DNA of 64,000 bases from CAVPDA01 sp963702495 (GTDB lineage: Bacteria; Pseudomonadota; Gammaproteobacteria; Burkholderiales; Rhodocyclaceae): assembly GCA_963702495.1 (NCBI GenBank), contig CAVPDA010000010.1, positions 248,001 through 312,000 of the forward strand. Reading direction: 5' to 3'. Position numbers and translations under genes: made by a program. Under the pieces are notes generated by a model. The model searched no databases and was not told the DNA's origin. It worked only from the letters and a program-made list of their open reading frames with translations. This document shows positions 27,809-36,324 of this stretch, one piece after another (position 1 is the first letter of the stretch; each line of letters starts with the position of its first letter).

Positions 27809-28734
27809 CGCACCCCCGCCAAAGCCTGTTCCAGCGACGCCGCGTCCGCCAATGCCGCCCCCTGCAGGGCACCCTCGATGCGTTTGGTGAGGCCGGCCAG
27901 GACCTTGCCCGGACCCGCCTCGAACACGTGGGAGACGCCCTGTGCCGCCATGTAACGGATGATCTCGACCCAGCGCACCGGCGAATCGGCCTGCCGCACC
28001 AGCGCGTCCCGGATTTTTTCCGGGTCGTCGTAGCAGGCCGCGTCCACGTTGTTCACCACTGGAATCTGCGGACGGCGCAGGGTGACCGTTGCCAGCTTCG
28101 TCCTGAGCGCCTCGGCCGCCGGCTTCATGAGGGAGCAATGAAACGGCGCGCTGACCGGCAGGATGACGGCGCGCTTCGCCCCCCTGGCCTTGGCCGCCTC
28201 GGCGGCGCGTGCCACGGCGGCGGCATGACCGGCGATCACCGTCTGGCCAGGTCCGTTGAAATTCACCGCCTCCACCACCTGCCCCTGCGCCGCTTCGCCG
28301 CAGGCGGCGCGGACCAGTTCGTCGTCCAACCCGAGTATCGCGGCCATGGCGCCCACGCCGGCCGGCACCGCATCCTGCATCGCCTGTGCGCGAAACTGCA
28401 GCAGCGGCACGGCGTCGCCGAAGTCGAGTACCCCCGCCGCCACCAGCGCCGTGTACTCGCCGAGGCTGTGCCCGGCGACCAGTGCCGGCTTCGGGCCGCC
28501 CTTCTCCAGCCAGGCGCGATAGACGGCGATGCCCGCAGTCATCATGACCGGCTGGGTATTGACCGTCCGGCTCAAGGCTTCGGCCGGGCCCTCGATCACC
28601 AGCTGCCACAGATCGCGCCCGAGGGCGGCGGACGCCTCGTCGAAGGTCCTGCGGATCACCGGGAGATCGCCGTAGGCCTGCATCATGCCGACCGCCTGCG
28701 AGCCCTGTCCGGGAAAAACCAATGCCAGTTTCAT
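27805..28734 (-). CDS. fabD: malonyl-CoA:ACP transacylase
   Basis: FabD transfers malonyl groups from CoA to AcpP. The 309-residue protein has VFPGQGSQAVGM at the start, the nucleophile motif AGHSLGEYTALVAAG and the catalytic His in SAPFHCSLM. It is 12 bp downstream of fabH and overlaps fabG by 4 bp, so translation is probably coupled. Confidence 0.97.
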   Translation of the reverse strand: MKLALVFPGQGSQAVGMMQAYGDLPVIRRTFDEASAALGRDLWQLVIEGPAEALSRTVNTQPVMMTAGIAVYRAWLEKGGPKPALVAGHSLGEYTALVAAGVLDFGDAVPLLQFRAQAMQDAVPAGVGAMAAILGLDDELVRAACGEAAQGQVVEAVNFNGPGQTVIAGHAAAVARAAEAAKARGAKRAVILPVSAPFHCSLMKPAAEALRTKLATVTLRRPQIPVVNNVDAACYDDPEKIRDALVRQADSPVRWVEIIRYMAAQGVSHVFEAGPGKVLAGLTKRIEGALQGAALADAASLEQALAGVR

Positions 28735-28746
28735 CGCGCCATGAGA

Positions 28747-29712
28747 TCAGAATTCGAGCAGAACCGCGCCCCAGGTGAAGCCGCCACCGACACCTTCGAG
28801 CAGCAGGCGCTGGCCGCGTCGGATACGGCCGTCGCGCACTGCCGCATCCAGTGCCAACGGAATCGACGCGGCGGACGTGTTGCCGTGATCGGCCACGGTG
28901 ACCACCACCTTCTCCATCGGCATTCCGAATTTGCGCGCCGTCGCCTGAAGGATGCGCACGTTGGCCTGGTGGGGAATCAGCCAGTCCACCGTCGCCGCCT
29001 CGACTCTCGCCACCGTCAGCACCTCGTTCGCCACATCCGCCAACACCTTGACCGCGAACTTGAACACGGCCTGGCCGTCCATCTGCAGGAACGGGGAACC
29101 GGTCACCTTGCCGCCGCAGACGTTGCCGGGGACGGACAGGATGTCAGCATAGCTGCCGTCGGCATGCAGGGCGCTGGCGAGGATGCCCGGCTGCGGCGCC
29201 GCCTCGACGATGACGGCGCCGGCGCCGTCGCCGAACAGCACACAGGTGCCGCGATCGTTCCAGTCGAGAATGCGGGAGAACACTTCCGAGCCGACGACCA
29301 GCGCGCAGCGGTGGCTGCCGGAGCGGATGAACTTGTCCGCCATGGCCAGACCGTACACGAAACCGCTGCACACCGCCTGCACGTCGAATGCCGCGCCGCC
29401 GTTGCGAATGCCGAGTTTGGCCTGGAGCAGCGCCGCCGTGCTGGGAAAGATGTAGTCGGGGGTCGAAGTGGCGACGATGATGAGGTCGATGCTGCCCGGG
29501 GCGATACCGGCATCGGCGATGGCCGCCCGGCTTGCCTCCAGCGCCAGGTCGCTGGCGGTCTGCTCTTGGTCAGCGAGGTGGCGCTTGCGAATCCCGGTAC
29601 GCTCGACGATCCACTCGTCCGAGGTATTGACGCCGCGCGCCACGAGGTCGTCGTTGGTGACGGCCTGGCCCGGCAGATGGCTGCCGACGCCCGAGATGCG
29701 GGTATAGATCAT
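28747..29712 (-). CDS. fabH: 3-oxoacyl-ACP synthase III
   Basis: FabH starts fatty acid synthesis by joining acetyl-CoA to malonyl-ACP. The 321-residue protein carries the Cys-His-Asn triad in FDVQAVCSGFVYGL, LIPHQANVRI and DHGNTSAASIPLALD. The N terminus MIYTRISGVGSHLP is the family start. Its ATG overlaps the plsX stop codon by 4 bp. Confidence 0.97.
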   Translation of the reverse strand: MIYTRISGVGSHLPGQAVTNDDLVARGVNTSDEWIVERTGIRKRHLADQEQTASDLALEASRAAIADAGIAPGSIDLIIVATSTPDYIFPSTAALLQAKLGIRNGGAAFDVQAVCSGFVYGLAMADKFIRSGSHRCALVVGSEVFSRILDWNDRGTCVLFGDGAGAVIVEAAPQPGILASALHADGSYADILSVPGNVCGGKVTGSPFLQMDGQAVFKFAVKVLADVANEVLTVARVEAATVDWLIPHQANVRILQATARKFGMPMEKVVVTVADHGNTSAASIPLALDAAVRDGRIRRGQRLLLEGVGGGFTWGAVLLEF

Positions 29713-30722
29713 GCCGCCACCGCCTGGCGGACGCGCTCGCCGATGCGCTCGATGAGCTTGTTGCGCACCTCTTCCGCCGCCCGATGGAGCGCCATCTCGA
29801 AAGCGTAGGTGTCGGCCGAGCCGTGACTCTTGACAACGATCCCCTTCAATCCGAGGAAGCTGGCGCCGTTGTAGCGGCGCGGGTCCACCCTGCGCTTGAA
29901 GGATTTCAGCGCCGACATGGCGATCAGGCCCGCCAGCTTGGTCAGCAGGTTGCGACTGAATTCCTCCCGCAGAAAGGTGGCGAGCATCTGCGCCAGGCCT
30001 TCCGACGTCTTCAGCGTGATATTGCCGACGAAGCCGTCGCACACGACGACATCGGCCGCACCCTTGTAGATGCCGTCGCCTTCGACGTTGCCAATGAAAT
30101 TGAGGCCGCTGGTGCGCAACAACTCTCCCGCCTGCTTCACCACGTCATTGCCCTTGATTTCCTCTTCACCGATGTTGAGCAGGCCCACCGTCGGTCGCTC
30201 CTTGTGATCGACCAGCGCCACCAGCATGGTTCCCATGATACCGAACTGCAGCAGATGCTCGGGCGCGCATTCGGCGTTGGCGCCAAGGTCCAGCACCAGA
30301 GTCTCGCCTTTCAAGGTAGGGAGCGACGTCGCGATCGCGGGCCGATCGATGCCGGGGAGCGTGCCGAGAACGATGGTGGAGATCGCCATCAGGGCGCCCG
30401 TATTGCCGGCCGAAACGGCAGCCTGGGCCGTGCCGTTCTTCACCAGATCGATGGCCACCCGCATCGACGAATTGCGCTTGCCGCGCAGGGCGGCGCGGGG
30501 CTTTTCGTCCATGGCGACGACCTCGGTCGCATGATGCGCGCGCAGGCGCTCGCCGAACTGCCGTCCGTCGTGGGCAATGGCCGCATCCACCACATCGGGC
30601 AGGCCGACCAGGATCACCGCGGCATCGGCTTCATGTCGCAGAAATTCCAGGGCCGCGGCAATCGTGACCGACGGGCCGTAATCGCCGCCCATGCAGTCTA
30701 TGGCTATGGTGACATCCATCAA
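29709..30722 (-). CDS. plsX: phosphate acyltransferase PlsX
   Basis: PlsX makes acyl-phosphate from acyl-ACP for phospholipid synthesis. The 337-residue protein has the conserved start TIAIDCMGGDYGPS, SAGNTGALMA and GEEEIKGND motifs, and VVCDGFVGNITLK. It is followed by fabH with a 4-bp overlap. The start may be either of two adjacent ATG codons. Confidence 0.97.
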   Translation of the reverse strand: MMDVTIAIDCMGGDYGPSVTIAAALEFLRHEADAAVILVGLPDVVDAAIAHDGRQFGERLRAHHATEVVAMDEKPRAALRGKRNSSMRVAIDLVKNGTAQAAVSAGNTGALMAISTIVLGTLPGIDRPAIATSLPTLKGETLVLDLGANAECAPEHLLQFGIMGTMLVALVDHKERPTVGLLNIGEEEIKGNDVVKQAGELLRTSGLNFIGNVEGDGIYKGAADVVVCDGFVGNITLKTSEGLAQMLATFLREEFSRNLLTKLAGLIAMSALKSFKRRVDPRRYNGASFLGLKGIVVKSHGSADTYAFEMALHRAAEEVRNKLIERIGERVRQAVAA

Positions 30723-30751
30723 TGCGCAGGCCCGCAGGCTGGATCCGGATA

Positions 30752-30782
30752 CGCAACGGCCGCCGAAACGGCGGCCGTTGCG
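30752..30782 (-). other. perfect hairpin between rpmF and plsX
   Basis: A 13-bp perfect stem (CGCAACGGCCGCC / GGCGGCCGTTGCG) with a five-base loop fills most of the 76-bp gap. No T run follows on either strand, so it is more likely an RNA processing or stability element that lets rpmF and plsX be expressed at different levels than a terminator. Confidence 0.6.
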
Positions 30783-30798
30783 GGCGTGGGTCGTCGGC

Positions 30799-30978
30799 TT
30801 ATTCGCCCTTGCCCTTGACCACCTTTTTGCCGCGGTAATAGCCGCTCGGGCTGATATGGTGGCGCAAATGGATTTCGCCGGTGGTCGGCTCGACCGCGAG
30901 CGGCGGACTGCTCAGAAAGTCGTGGGCGCGATGCATGCCGCGCTTGGAGGGCGATTTCTTGTTCTGCTGGACTGCCAT
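30799..30978 (-). CDS. rpmF: 50S ribosomal protein L32
   Basis: A 59-residue L32 protein beginning MAVQQNKKSPSKRGMHRAHD and ending RGKKVVKGKGE, with the central ISPSGYYRG. Length and composition are those of proteobacterial L32. It lacks the zinc-binding cysteines found in some lineages, as usual in this group. It lies between yceD and plsX, the classical order. Confidence 0.97.
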   Translation of the reverse strand: MAVQQNKKSPSKRGMHRAHDFLSSPPLAVEPTTGEIHLRHHISPSGYYRGKKVVKGKGE

Positions 30979-31010
30979 GGCTTGCTCCTGTTGTTCCGAT
31001 ATGGTCCGTA

Positions 31011-31508
31011 TCAGTTCGCATCGCGCTTCAGCGCCGCCAGGGCGGCGAAGGGCGACACCTTTTCCTTGTCATCGGCCGGCCCCGGCAATGCGCATCGTTC
31101 GTGCCGCGGCGCCAAGGGTATCGCCAGCATCACTTCCTGCTCGATCAGCGCAACCAGATCCTGCTCGTATTCCGCGGCGATGGCATCGAAGCGGTCATCG
31201 GTCAGTTCGTCCTCCGGCCAGGCCACGCCGGACGGCACGAGAAGAAAACGGCTGCGCAGGACGACGGGAAACGCCAGCGGCGCGAGACAGCGCTGACACC
31301 GCAGGCTCAACGTTCCATCCGTTTCCAGATCGAGGTACAGCTTCCCTTCCGGGCCGATTTCGCCGCGTGCCGAAAACCGCAGCCTGCCCTGCTCTCCGGC
31401 CAGTGAATCCGCCAGGCGGGGCAGCGACCGAACTTCGATTTCGCCATCGACGTGCCGGCCCTCGCGGGCGAATGCGGCGCTGTCGATGACATAGCCTCGT
31501 TTCGGCAT
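31011..31508 (-). CDS. yceD: YceD/DUF177 family protein (23S rRNA accumulation)
   Basis: A 165-residue DUF177 protein. The family pattern is visible in the LSLRCQRCLAPLAFPV zinc-like CxxC segment, the acidic PEDELTDD region, VALIEQEVMLAIPLAPRH and the closing FAALAALKRD. YceD is needed for normal 23S rRNA levels in E. coli and plants, and is co-transcribed with rpmF. Here it heads the rpmF-plsX-fab block, 32 bp before rpmF. A good promoter ends only a few bases before its ATG. Confidence 0.92.
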   Translation of the reverse strand: MPKRGYVIDSAAFAREGRHVDGEIEVRSLPRLADSLAGEQGRLRFSARGEIGPEGKLYLDLETDGTLSLRCQRCLAPLAFPVVLRSRFLLVPSGVAWPEDELTDDRFDAIAAEYEQDLVALIEQEVMLAIPLAPRHERCALPGPADDKEKVSPFAALAALKRDAN

Positions 31509-31517
31509 AAGCGCGCG

Positions 31518-31546
31518 ATGGTATTATTTTTGGCCCTGCATGTCAA
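31518..31546 (-). promoter_or_regulatory. sigma70-type promoter of yceD-rpmF-plsX-fab
   Basis: The minus strand reads a perfect TTGACA (31541-31546), a 17-base spacer and TACCAT (31518-31523). Predicted initiation near 31511 would leave only about three bases before the yceD ATG. Confidence 0.65.
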
Positions 31547-31577
31547 AAGACGCGAGCTTGCAAGCCGCATCCCGCCT

Positions 31578-32165
31578 ATGTCTTCGTCCCCCCCGCTGGT
31601 TCTCGCTTCGACCTCGCCGTACCGGCGCGAACTGCTGCAACGGCTCGGCATCCGCTTCGAGACCGCCAACCCCGGCGTCGATGAATCCGCGCTGCCCGGC
31701 GAAACGCCGGTCGCCACCTCGGAGCGCCTAGCCCTGGCCAAGGCGCGGGCCGTCGCGCACGACTTCCCGGATGCCCTGATCATCGGCAGCGACCAGGTGG
31801 CGTATGCGGATGGACGGGTTTTCGGCAAACCCGGCGTTCGCGACCGGGCGGTCGAGCAACTGCGGACCCTGCGCGGCCGCAGCGTCCTGTTCCACACCGC
31901 GCTGTGCCTGCTGAACAGTCGCACCGACCACGTACAACTGGAAGGAGTGCCGATCGAAGTGCGCTTCCGCGACATGTCGAATGACGAGATCGAGCGCTAC
32001 CTGGACCGGGAATCGGCGCTGAACTGCGCCGGCAGCGCGCGTTGCGAGGGCCTCGGCATCAGCCTCCTGGAGTATATCCGCGGCGACGACCCGAATGCCC
32101 TGATCGGCCTGCCGCTGATCGCCTTGTGCCGCATGCTGCGCAGCGAAGGCCTGGCGGTGCCGTGA
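31578..32165 (+). CDS. yceF: Maf/YceF nucleotide pyrophosphatase
   Basis: A 195-residue Maf-like protein. It starts with LVLASTSPYRRELLQRLGI and has the IIGSDQV strand, FGKPG, and CAGSARCEGLGISLLE near the C terminus, all conserved in YceF. The E. coli enzyme hydrolyses 7-methyl-GTP. I start at the ATG before SSSPPLVLAS; the longer frame to 31452 overlaps yceD. It is divergent from yceD. Confidence 0.93.
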   Translation: MSSSPPLVLASTSPYRRELLQRLGIRFETANPGVDESALPGETPVATSERLALAKARAVAHDFPDALIIGSDQVAYADGRVFGKPGVRDRAVEQLRTLRGRSVLFHTALCLLNSRTDHVQLEGVPIEVRFRDMSNDEIERYLDRESALNCAGSARCEGLGISLLEYIRGDDPNALIGLPLIALCRMLRSEGLAVP

Positions 32166-32352
32166 GCGGCTTGCGCACGCCCCATACTCGCGTAGTCTCT
32201 TACGGGTGCAATCGTGACAATTCTGGCGAAGAATTCCTCGAACGGCGGGGCTGGAGGATATACAAGGGGGTTCGCCGCTCGCTACAACATGGCAGGTTTT
32301 CCGGCCGGAGGTCGCGGGCGAACCTGTCTGGTTCCGGCGCGGCCGGCTTAGG

Positions 32353-33078
32353 ATGGAACCGGGAACGCTGTATCTGATCCCGGCCGGACTCGGGGACCCA
32401 GCCTGGCAATCCACCCTGCCGAGCCATGCCCGCGAAATCGTCTGCGCACTGGACTGCTTCATCGTCGAGAACGCAAAGACGGCCCGCGCCGAACTGCGGC
32501 GCCTCGGCTACCCGCGCCCGCTCCAGGGTGTCGGCATGGGCGTGCTGCCCGAGCACGGCACGGCGCAGGAGATCGCGGCGGCCCATCAAGCCCTTCTGCA
32601 ACCGCTGCTGGAGGGCCGTTCTGTGGGACTGCTATCCGAGGCGGGATGTCCTGCAGTAGCCGATCCGGGCGCCGCCATGGTCCGGCTCGCCCATGCCCGG
32701 GGCATTCGCGTCGTGCCGCTGGTGGGGGCTTCGGCCATTCTCCTCGCCCTCATGGCCTCGGGGCTGAACGGCCAGCGCTTCGCCTTCCACGGCTATCTGC
32801 CGGTAGCGGCAGCCGAGCGGCGCACCGCCCTGCGCGAACTCGAGGAAGAATCACGCCGGCGCGGGCAGACCCAGATCTTCATCGAGACTCCCTATCGCAA
32901 CGCCGCCCTCTACCAAAGCCTGCTCCAGGACTGCGACCCGAGCACCCTGCTCTGCCTGGCGACCAATCTCACGCTGCCCAGCGAAGCCATCTCGACGCGT
33001 AGCATCGGCGCCTGGCGGCGCCGCGAAGCTCCGGCGCTGGCCAAACAGCCAACTGTCTTCCTGCTGCTGGCCGAATGA
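32353..33078 (+). CDS. SAM-dependent methyltransferase, tetrapyrrole-methylase fold
   Basis: A 241-residue protein with GTLYLIPAGLGDP at the start, GLLSEAGCPAVADPGAAMV and VVPLVGASAILLALMASGLNGQRFAFHGYLP. These are hallmarks of the tetrapyrrole methylase fold and resemble RsmI, which methylates the ribose of C1402 in 16S rRNA. It is shorter than RsmI at the C terminus (about 280 residues usual) and reads as a known SAM methyltransferase paralogue next to maf and sppA. Substrate unknown. It converges with sppA without a gap. Confidence 0.85.
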   Translation: MEPGTLYLIPAGLGDPAWQSTLPSHAREIVCALDCFIVENAKTARAELRRLGYPRPLQGVGMGVLPEHGTAQEIAAAHQALLQPLLEGRSVGLLSEAGCPAVADPGAAMVRLAHARGIRVVPLVGASAILLALMASGLNGQRFAFHGYLPVAAAERRTALRELEEESRRRGQTQIFIETPYRNAALYQSLLQDCDPSTLLCLATNLTLPSEAISTRSIGAWRRREAPALAKQPTVFLLLAE

Positions 33079-34026
33079 TCAGCGCAGCCGCAGGTGCCCG
33101 ATGGCCCCGGCCATACTTTCCGCCACATCCGCACCGAACTGTCGCGCCAGCCGGTCGGCGAGGGACTGCTTGACGGTGTAATCCTTGATGTCCTCGGCCT
33201 TGATGACTTCCCGCGCCACGTAGTCCACGCTGCCGAAGCCGTCCGCCAGTCCCAACTGGACCGCCTGGGCGCCGGTCCACATCAGGCCGCTGAACAGTTC
33301 CGGCGTTTCCTTGAGACGCTTGCCGCGGCCCTTGCGCACCACCTCGATGAACTGCTTGTGGATGTCCTCCAACAGCAACTTGGCGTGTTCGAGCTGCTTC
33401 GCGTCCTGCGGCGAGAACGGATCGAGGAAGCCCTTGTTCTCGCCGGCCGTGAGCAGGCGTCGTTCGACACCCAGCTTGTCCATGGTGCCGGTAAAGCCGA
33501 AGCCGTCCATCAGGACGCCGATGGAGCCGACGACGCTCGCCTTGTCCACATAGATCTGGTCCGCCGCCACCGCGATGTAATAGCCGCCGGAGGCGCACAT
33601 GTCCTCCACCACGACATAGAGCGGGATGTTCGGATACTTGGCGCGCAGCCGGCCGATCTCGTCGTTGATGCGGCCTGACTGCACCGGGCTGCCGCCGGGG
33701 CTGTTGATGCGCAGCACCACGCCCTGGGTCGTCTTGTCCTTGAACGCCTTCTGCAGCGCTTCGGTGATGCTCTCGGCGCTTGCCTGGCCCTCGGCCGAGA
33801 TCACGCCATCGAGTTCCACCAGCGCCGTGTGCTTCCTTCCGTCCGGCAGGCTGTCCGTCGGATCACCCCAATCGACGAGCAGGAGGAGCACCAGCGTGAG
33901 GTAGGCAAATCCGAGGATCTTGAAGAAGATGCCCCAGCGCCGCCGGCTCTTCTCTTCCGCCAGAGCGGCGGAGGCGAGGCGCTCGATCACCTTGCGTTCC
34001 CATTGGGGTTCGTTGCTGTCAGCCAT
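33079..34026 (-). CDS. sppA: S49 family signal peptide peptidase SppA
   Basis: A 315-residue membrane protease of the ClpP-like fold. A single membrane helix lies at about residues 32-52 (FKILGFAYLTLVLLLLVDW). It is followed by VVLRINSPGGSPVQS, the catalytic Ser in MCASGGYYIAVAAD and the SVVGSIGVLMDGFGF segment. The length is that of the short bacterial SppA form. It degrades signal peptides in the inner membrane. Its start overlaps the Rieske gene by 8 bp. Confidence 0.93.
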   Translation of the reverse strand: MADSNEPQWERKVIERLASAALAEEKSRRRWGIFFKILGFAYLTLVLLLLVDWGDPTDSLPDGRKHTALVELDGVISAEGQASAESITEALQKAFKDKTTQGVVLRINSPGGSPVQSGRINDEIGRLRAKYPNIPLYVVVEDMCASGGYYIAVAADQIYVDKASVVGSIGVLMDGFGFTGTMDKLGVERRLLTAGENKGFLDPFSPQDAKQLEHAKLLLEDIHKQFIEVVRKGRGKRLKETPELFSGLMWTGAQAVQLGLADGFGSVDYVAREVIKAEDIKDYTVKQSLADRLARQFGADVAESMAGAIGHLRLR

Positions 34027-34375
34027 TTGACTCCGCTCTCAGATATACGCGTCCGTCCAGTTCCAGAATGTCGATCGCCGTCAGGCTGTCGCCCTTGCAC
34101 GGGCCGTAGATGCATCGCCCGGTGGCCGGCTCGTAGGTCGCGCCATGGGTGGCGCAGATCAAGTATAAACCCGATTCGTCAAAGAACTCCCCCGGCATCC
34201 AGTCGAGTTCGACTCCGACATGGGCGCAGCGATTGACGTAGGCCAGAACGCGGCCGCCGTGGCGCACCGCAAACGCCGGCAGCCGCTCGCCGTTGCGCTC
34301 GATCTCGAAACGCTGTCCCATTCCGGCCTCCTGCAACTCGTCGCTGCGGCAAATCAGCCGTGGCTCTGCAGCCAT
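34019..34375 (-). CDS. Rieske [2Fe-2S] protein
   Basis: A 118-residue single-domain Rieske protein. Cluster ligands are in NRCAHVGVELDW (C-x-H) and LICATHGATY (C-x2-H), and GRCIYGPCKGDSL gives the proline loop. It resembles ferredoxin-like Rieske proteins of dioxygenase systems, but no oxygenase is nearby. The position between gph and sppA is seen widely in betaproteobacteria. Electron partner unknown. Confidence 0.9.
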   Translation of the reverse strand: MAAEPRLICRSDELQEAGMGQRFEIERNGERLPAFAVRHGGRVLAYVNRCAHVGVELDWMPGEFFDESGLYLICATHGATYEPATGRCIYGPCKGDSLTAIDILELDGRVYLRAESNG

Positions 34376-35016
34376 GCTTCCAGTTCCGAAAAGTCCTCCA
34401 CGCATGCCAGCGGCTGTTCCGCCAGCAATTCCCGGCGCGGATGGGCGCCGAAGGCCACGGCCACCGCCTCGACGCCGGCGTTGCGCGCCATCTGCAGATC
34501 GTGGGTGGTATCGCCGATCATCAGCGCGCGGTCGGGGCCGACCCCGAGACTGGACATGATCTCGAGCAGCATCGCCGGATGCGGCTTGGAAAAGCACTCG
34601 TCGGCGCAGCGCGTGACATGGAAGAACGACTCCAAGCCGCTCGCGGCCAGCGACCGGTTGAGGCCAAGCCGGCTCTTGCCGGTCGCCACCCCGAGCCGGC
34701 GGCCGCCGGCGTGCAGATCGCTGATGAGATCGAAGGCGCCCGCAAACAACTCAAGATCTTCGTCGCGGGACAAATAATGGTAGCGGTAGCGTTCGGCGAG
34801 CTTGCCGTAGTCGAGTGGATCGAGTTCGGGCAATGCCGTGCGCAGGGCATCGTGCAGACCGAGACCGATGATGTGGCGTGCCAGGGCTTCGCTCGGCGGC
34901 TCGAGGCCCAGATCGCGGCAGGCAGCCAGAATTGCCGCGACGATGGCCGCGGCCGAGTCCATCAGCGTGCCGTCCCAGTCGAAGACGATCAGATCAAAGC
35001 GCTGCACCGTGGTCAC
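34354..35016 (-). CDS. gph: HAD-superfamily phosphatase, phosphoglycolate phosphatase-like
   Basis: A 220-residue HAD hydrolase with motif I FDWDGTLMDS, motif II LGVATGKSR, motif III SKPHPAM and motif IV MIGDTTHDLQMARNAG. The fold and cap size suit Gph-type phosphatases. I start at GTG 35016 because the frame upstream overlaps rluC deeply. It lies between rluC and the Rieske gene with short overlaps, implying one transcript. Substrate is not proven. Confidence 0.86.
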   Translation of the reverse strand: MTTVQRFDLIVFDWDGTLMDSAAAIVAAILAACRDLGLEPPSEALARHIIGLGLHDALRTALPELDPLDYGKLAERYRYHYLSRDEDLELFAGAFDLISDLHAGGRRLGVATGKSRLGLNRSLAASGLESFFHVTRCADECFSKPHPAMLLEIMSSLGVGPDRALMIGDTTHDLQMARNAGVEAVAVAFGAHPRRELLAEQPLACVEDFSELEAWLQSHG

Positions 35017-35992
35017 GGAATTCGTTCTGCTCCACCCGCCTGACAAAACCGCCCAAGTCGTCCGGCAGAGGCGCTTCGAGTTCCACCGTTGCACCGGTCA
35101 GCGGATGGACGAACGCCAGACGCGCCGCATGGAGAAACATGCGTTTCAGACCGACTCGGGCCAGTTCCCGGTTGAGAGCGAAGTCGCCGTACTTGTCGTC
35201 GCCGCAAAGCGGATAACCCAGGTGGGACAGATGGACCCGGATCTGATGGGTGCGGCCGGTCTTGAGGTCCACTTCAACCAGGCTGAAGTTCTGCCAGCGC
35301 GCTTTCAACCGCACCAGGCTATGGGCGGCCTTGCCCGATTCGGAGACGCGGACGCGGCGCTCGCCTTCCGCCGTTGCGTACTTGTGCAGGGACAGCCGGA
35401 TGTGGCGCAGCGGATCGGGCCAGCGGCCGCGCACGAGGGCGAGATAAGTCTTGTCCACCGCACCGTCGCGCAGCAAGGCATGCAGCGCGGTCAGCGCCGA
35501 GCGCTTCTTGGCCAGGAGGAGAACGCCGGACGTCTCCAGGTCCAGCCGATGCACCAGTTCCAGGAACCGGCTCTGCGGCCGCTGCTGCCGCATCTGCTCG
35601 ATGATGCCGAAGCTGATTCCGCTGCCGCCATGCACCGCCACACCTGCGGGCTTGTCGATGGCGACGATGGCCTCGTCCTCGAACAGGATGCGGAAGCTGC
35701 GACCGGCCGGCGCAACCGCTGGAGTCGCCCGCTGCGCCATGCGCAGGGGCGGAATGCGCACTTCGTCCCCGCAATTCAGCCGATAGTCGGGACCGACACG
35801 CCGGCCGTTTACCCGAACCTGGCCGCTGCGCAGGATCTGGTAGACATGGCTCTTCGGTACCCCTTTGCAGTGTCGCAGCAGATAATTGTCCACGCGCTGC
35901 GTCGCTTCCTCCGCCCCGATAAGCTCACGCCGCACCGCAGGGGTTTTGCTCAACTCCTTCATATTGAATATACTGGTGCGAGTTTGCGGCAT
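34994..35992 (-). CDS. rluC: 23S rRNA pseudouridine synthase RluC
   Basis: A 332-residue RluA-family synthase. It has an S4 RNA-binding domain (about residues 30-95: QRVDNYLLRHCKGVPKSHVYQILRSGQVRVNG) and a catalytic domain with Asp in LVHRLDLETSGVLLLAK. It ends with TGRTHQIRVHLSHLGYP and LAFVHPLTG. RluC modifies U955, U2504 and U2580 in E. coli 23S rRNA. It is divergent from rne, the classic arrangement. An ATG at 35962 is an alternative start. Confidence 0.94.
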   Translation of the reverse strand: MPQTRTSIFNMKELSKTPAVRRELIGAEEATQRVDNYLLRHCKGVPKSHVYQILRSGQVRVNGRRVGPDYRLNCGDEVRIPPLRMAQRATPAVAPAGRSFRILFEDEAIVAIDKPAGVAVHGGSGISFGIIEQMRQQRPQSRFLELVHRLDLETSGVLLLAKKRSALTALHALLRDGAVDKTYLALVRGRWPDPLRHIRLSLHKYATAEGERRVRVSESGKAAHSLVRLKARWQNFSLVEVDLKTGRTHQIRVHLSHLGYPLCGDDKYGDFALNRELARVGLKRMFLHAARLAFVHPLTGATVELEAPLPDDLGGFVRRVEQNEFRDHGAAL

Positions 35993-36324
35993 TGTGTCAT
36001 TAGACTGTGCCCAGCCGCCAACAGACGGTTTCCGGCACGCCGGCCGTATCGGCCGCTTCGGACCCGCTGCAAACCACAGTACGGTTAATTTCGCTCACCG
36101 GAAGTAGCGATGGTAATTGATTTGCGCGCGCATCATACAACGCCATTTGCCTGGTCCTGACGTCGGTTGCAGACTCCACCCGCGTCAGGACGCGCCAACG
36201 ACAAACCCAAGATTTAGTTTGCGACGTTTCCTGTCCATGAGACCCTTTACACCAAACTGATCCGGCCTGTTGCAGCGGCAAGCGGTCTGTCCTGCCCGTT
36301 CAGTGCGCGCGGGAGAGCCAGATA
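35993..36324. other. rluC-rne divergent region and rne leader
   Basis: The 332-bp non-coding region would include the 5' leader of rne. In E. coli the rne leader folds into hairpins that RNase E itself reads for autoregulation; a matching structure cannot be assigned by eye here. No convincing promoter hexamers were found. Confidence 0.5.
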
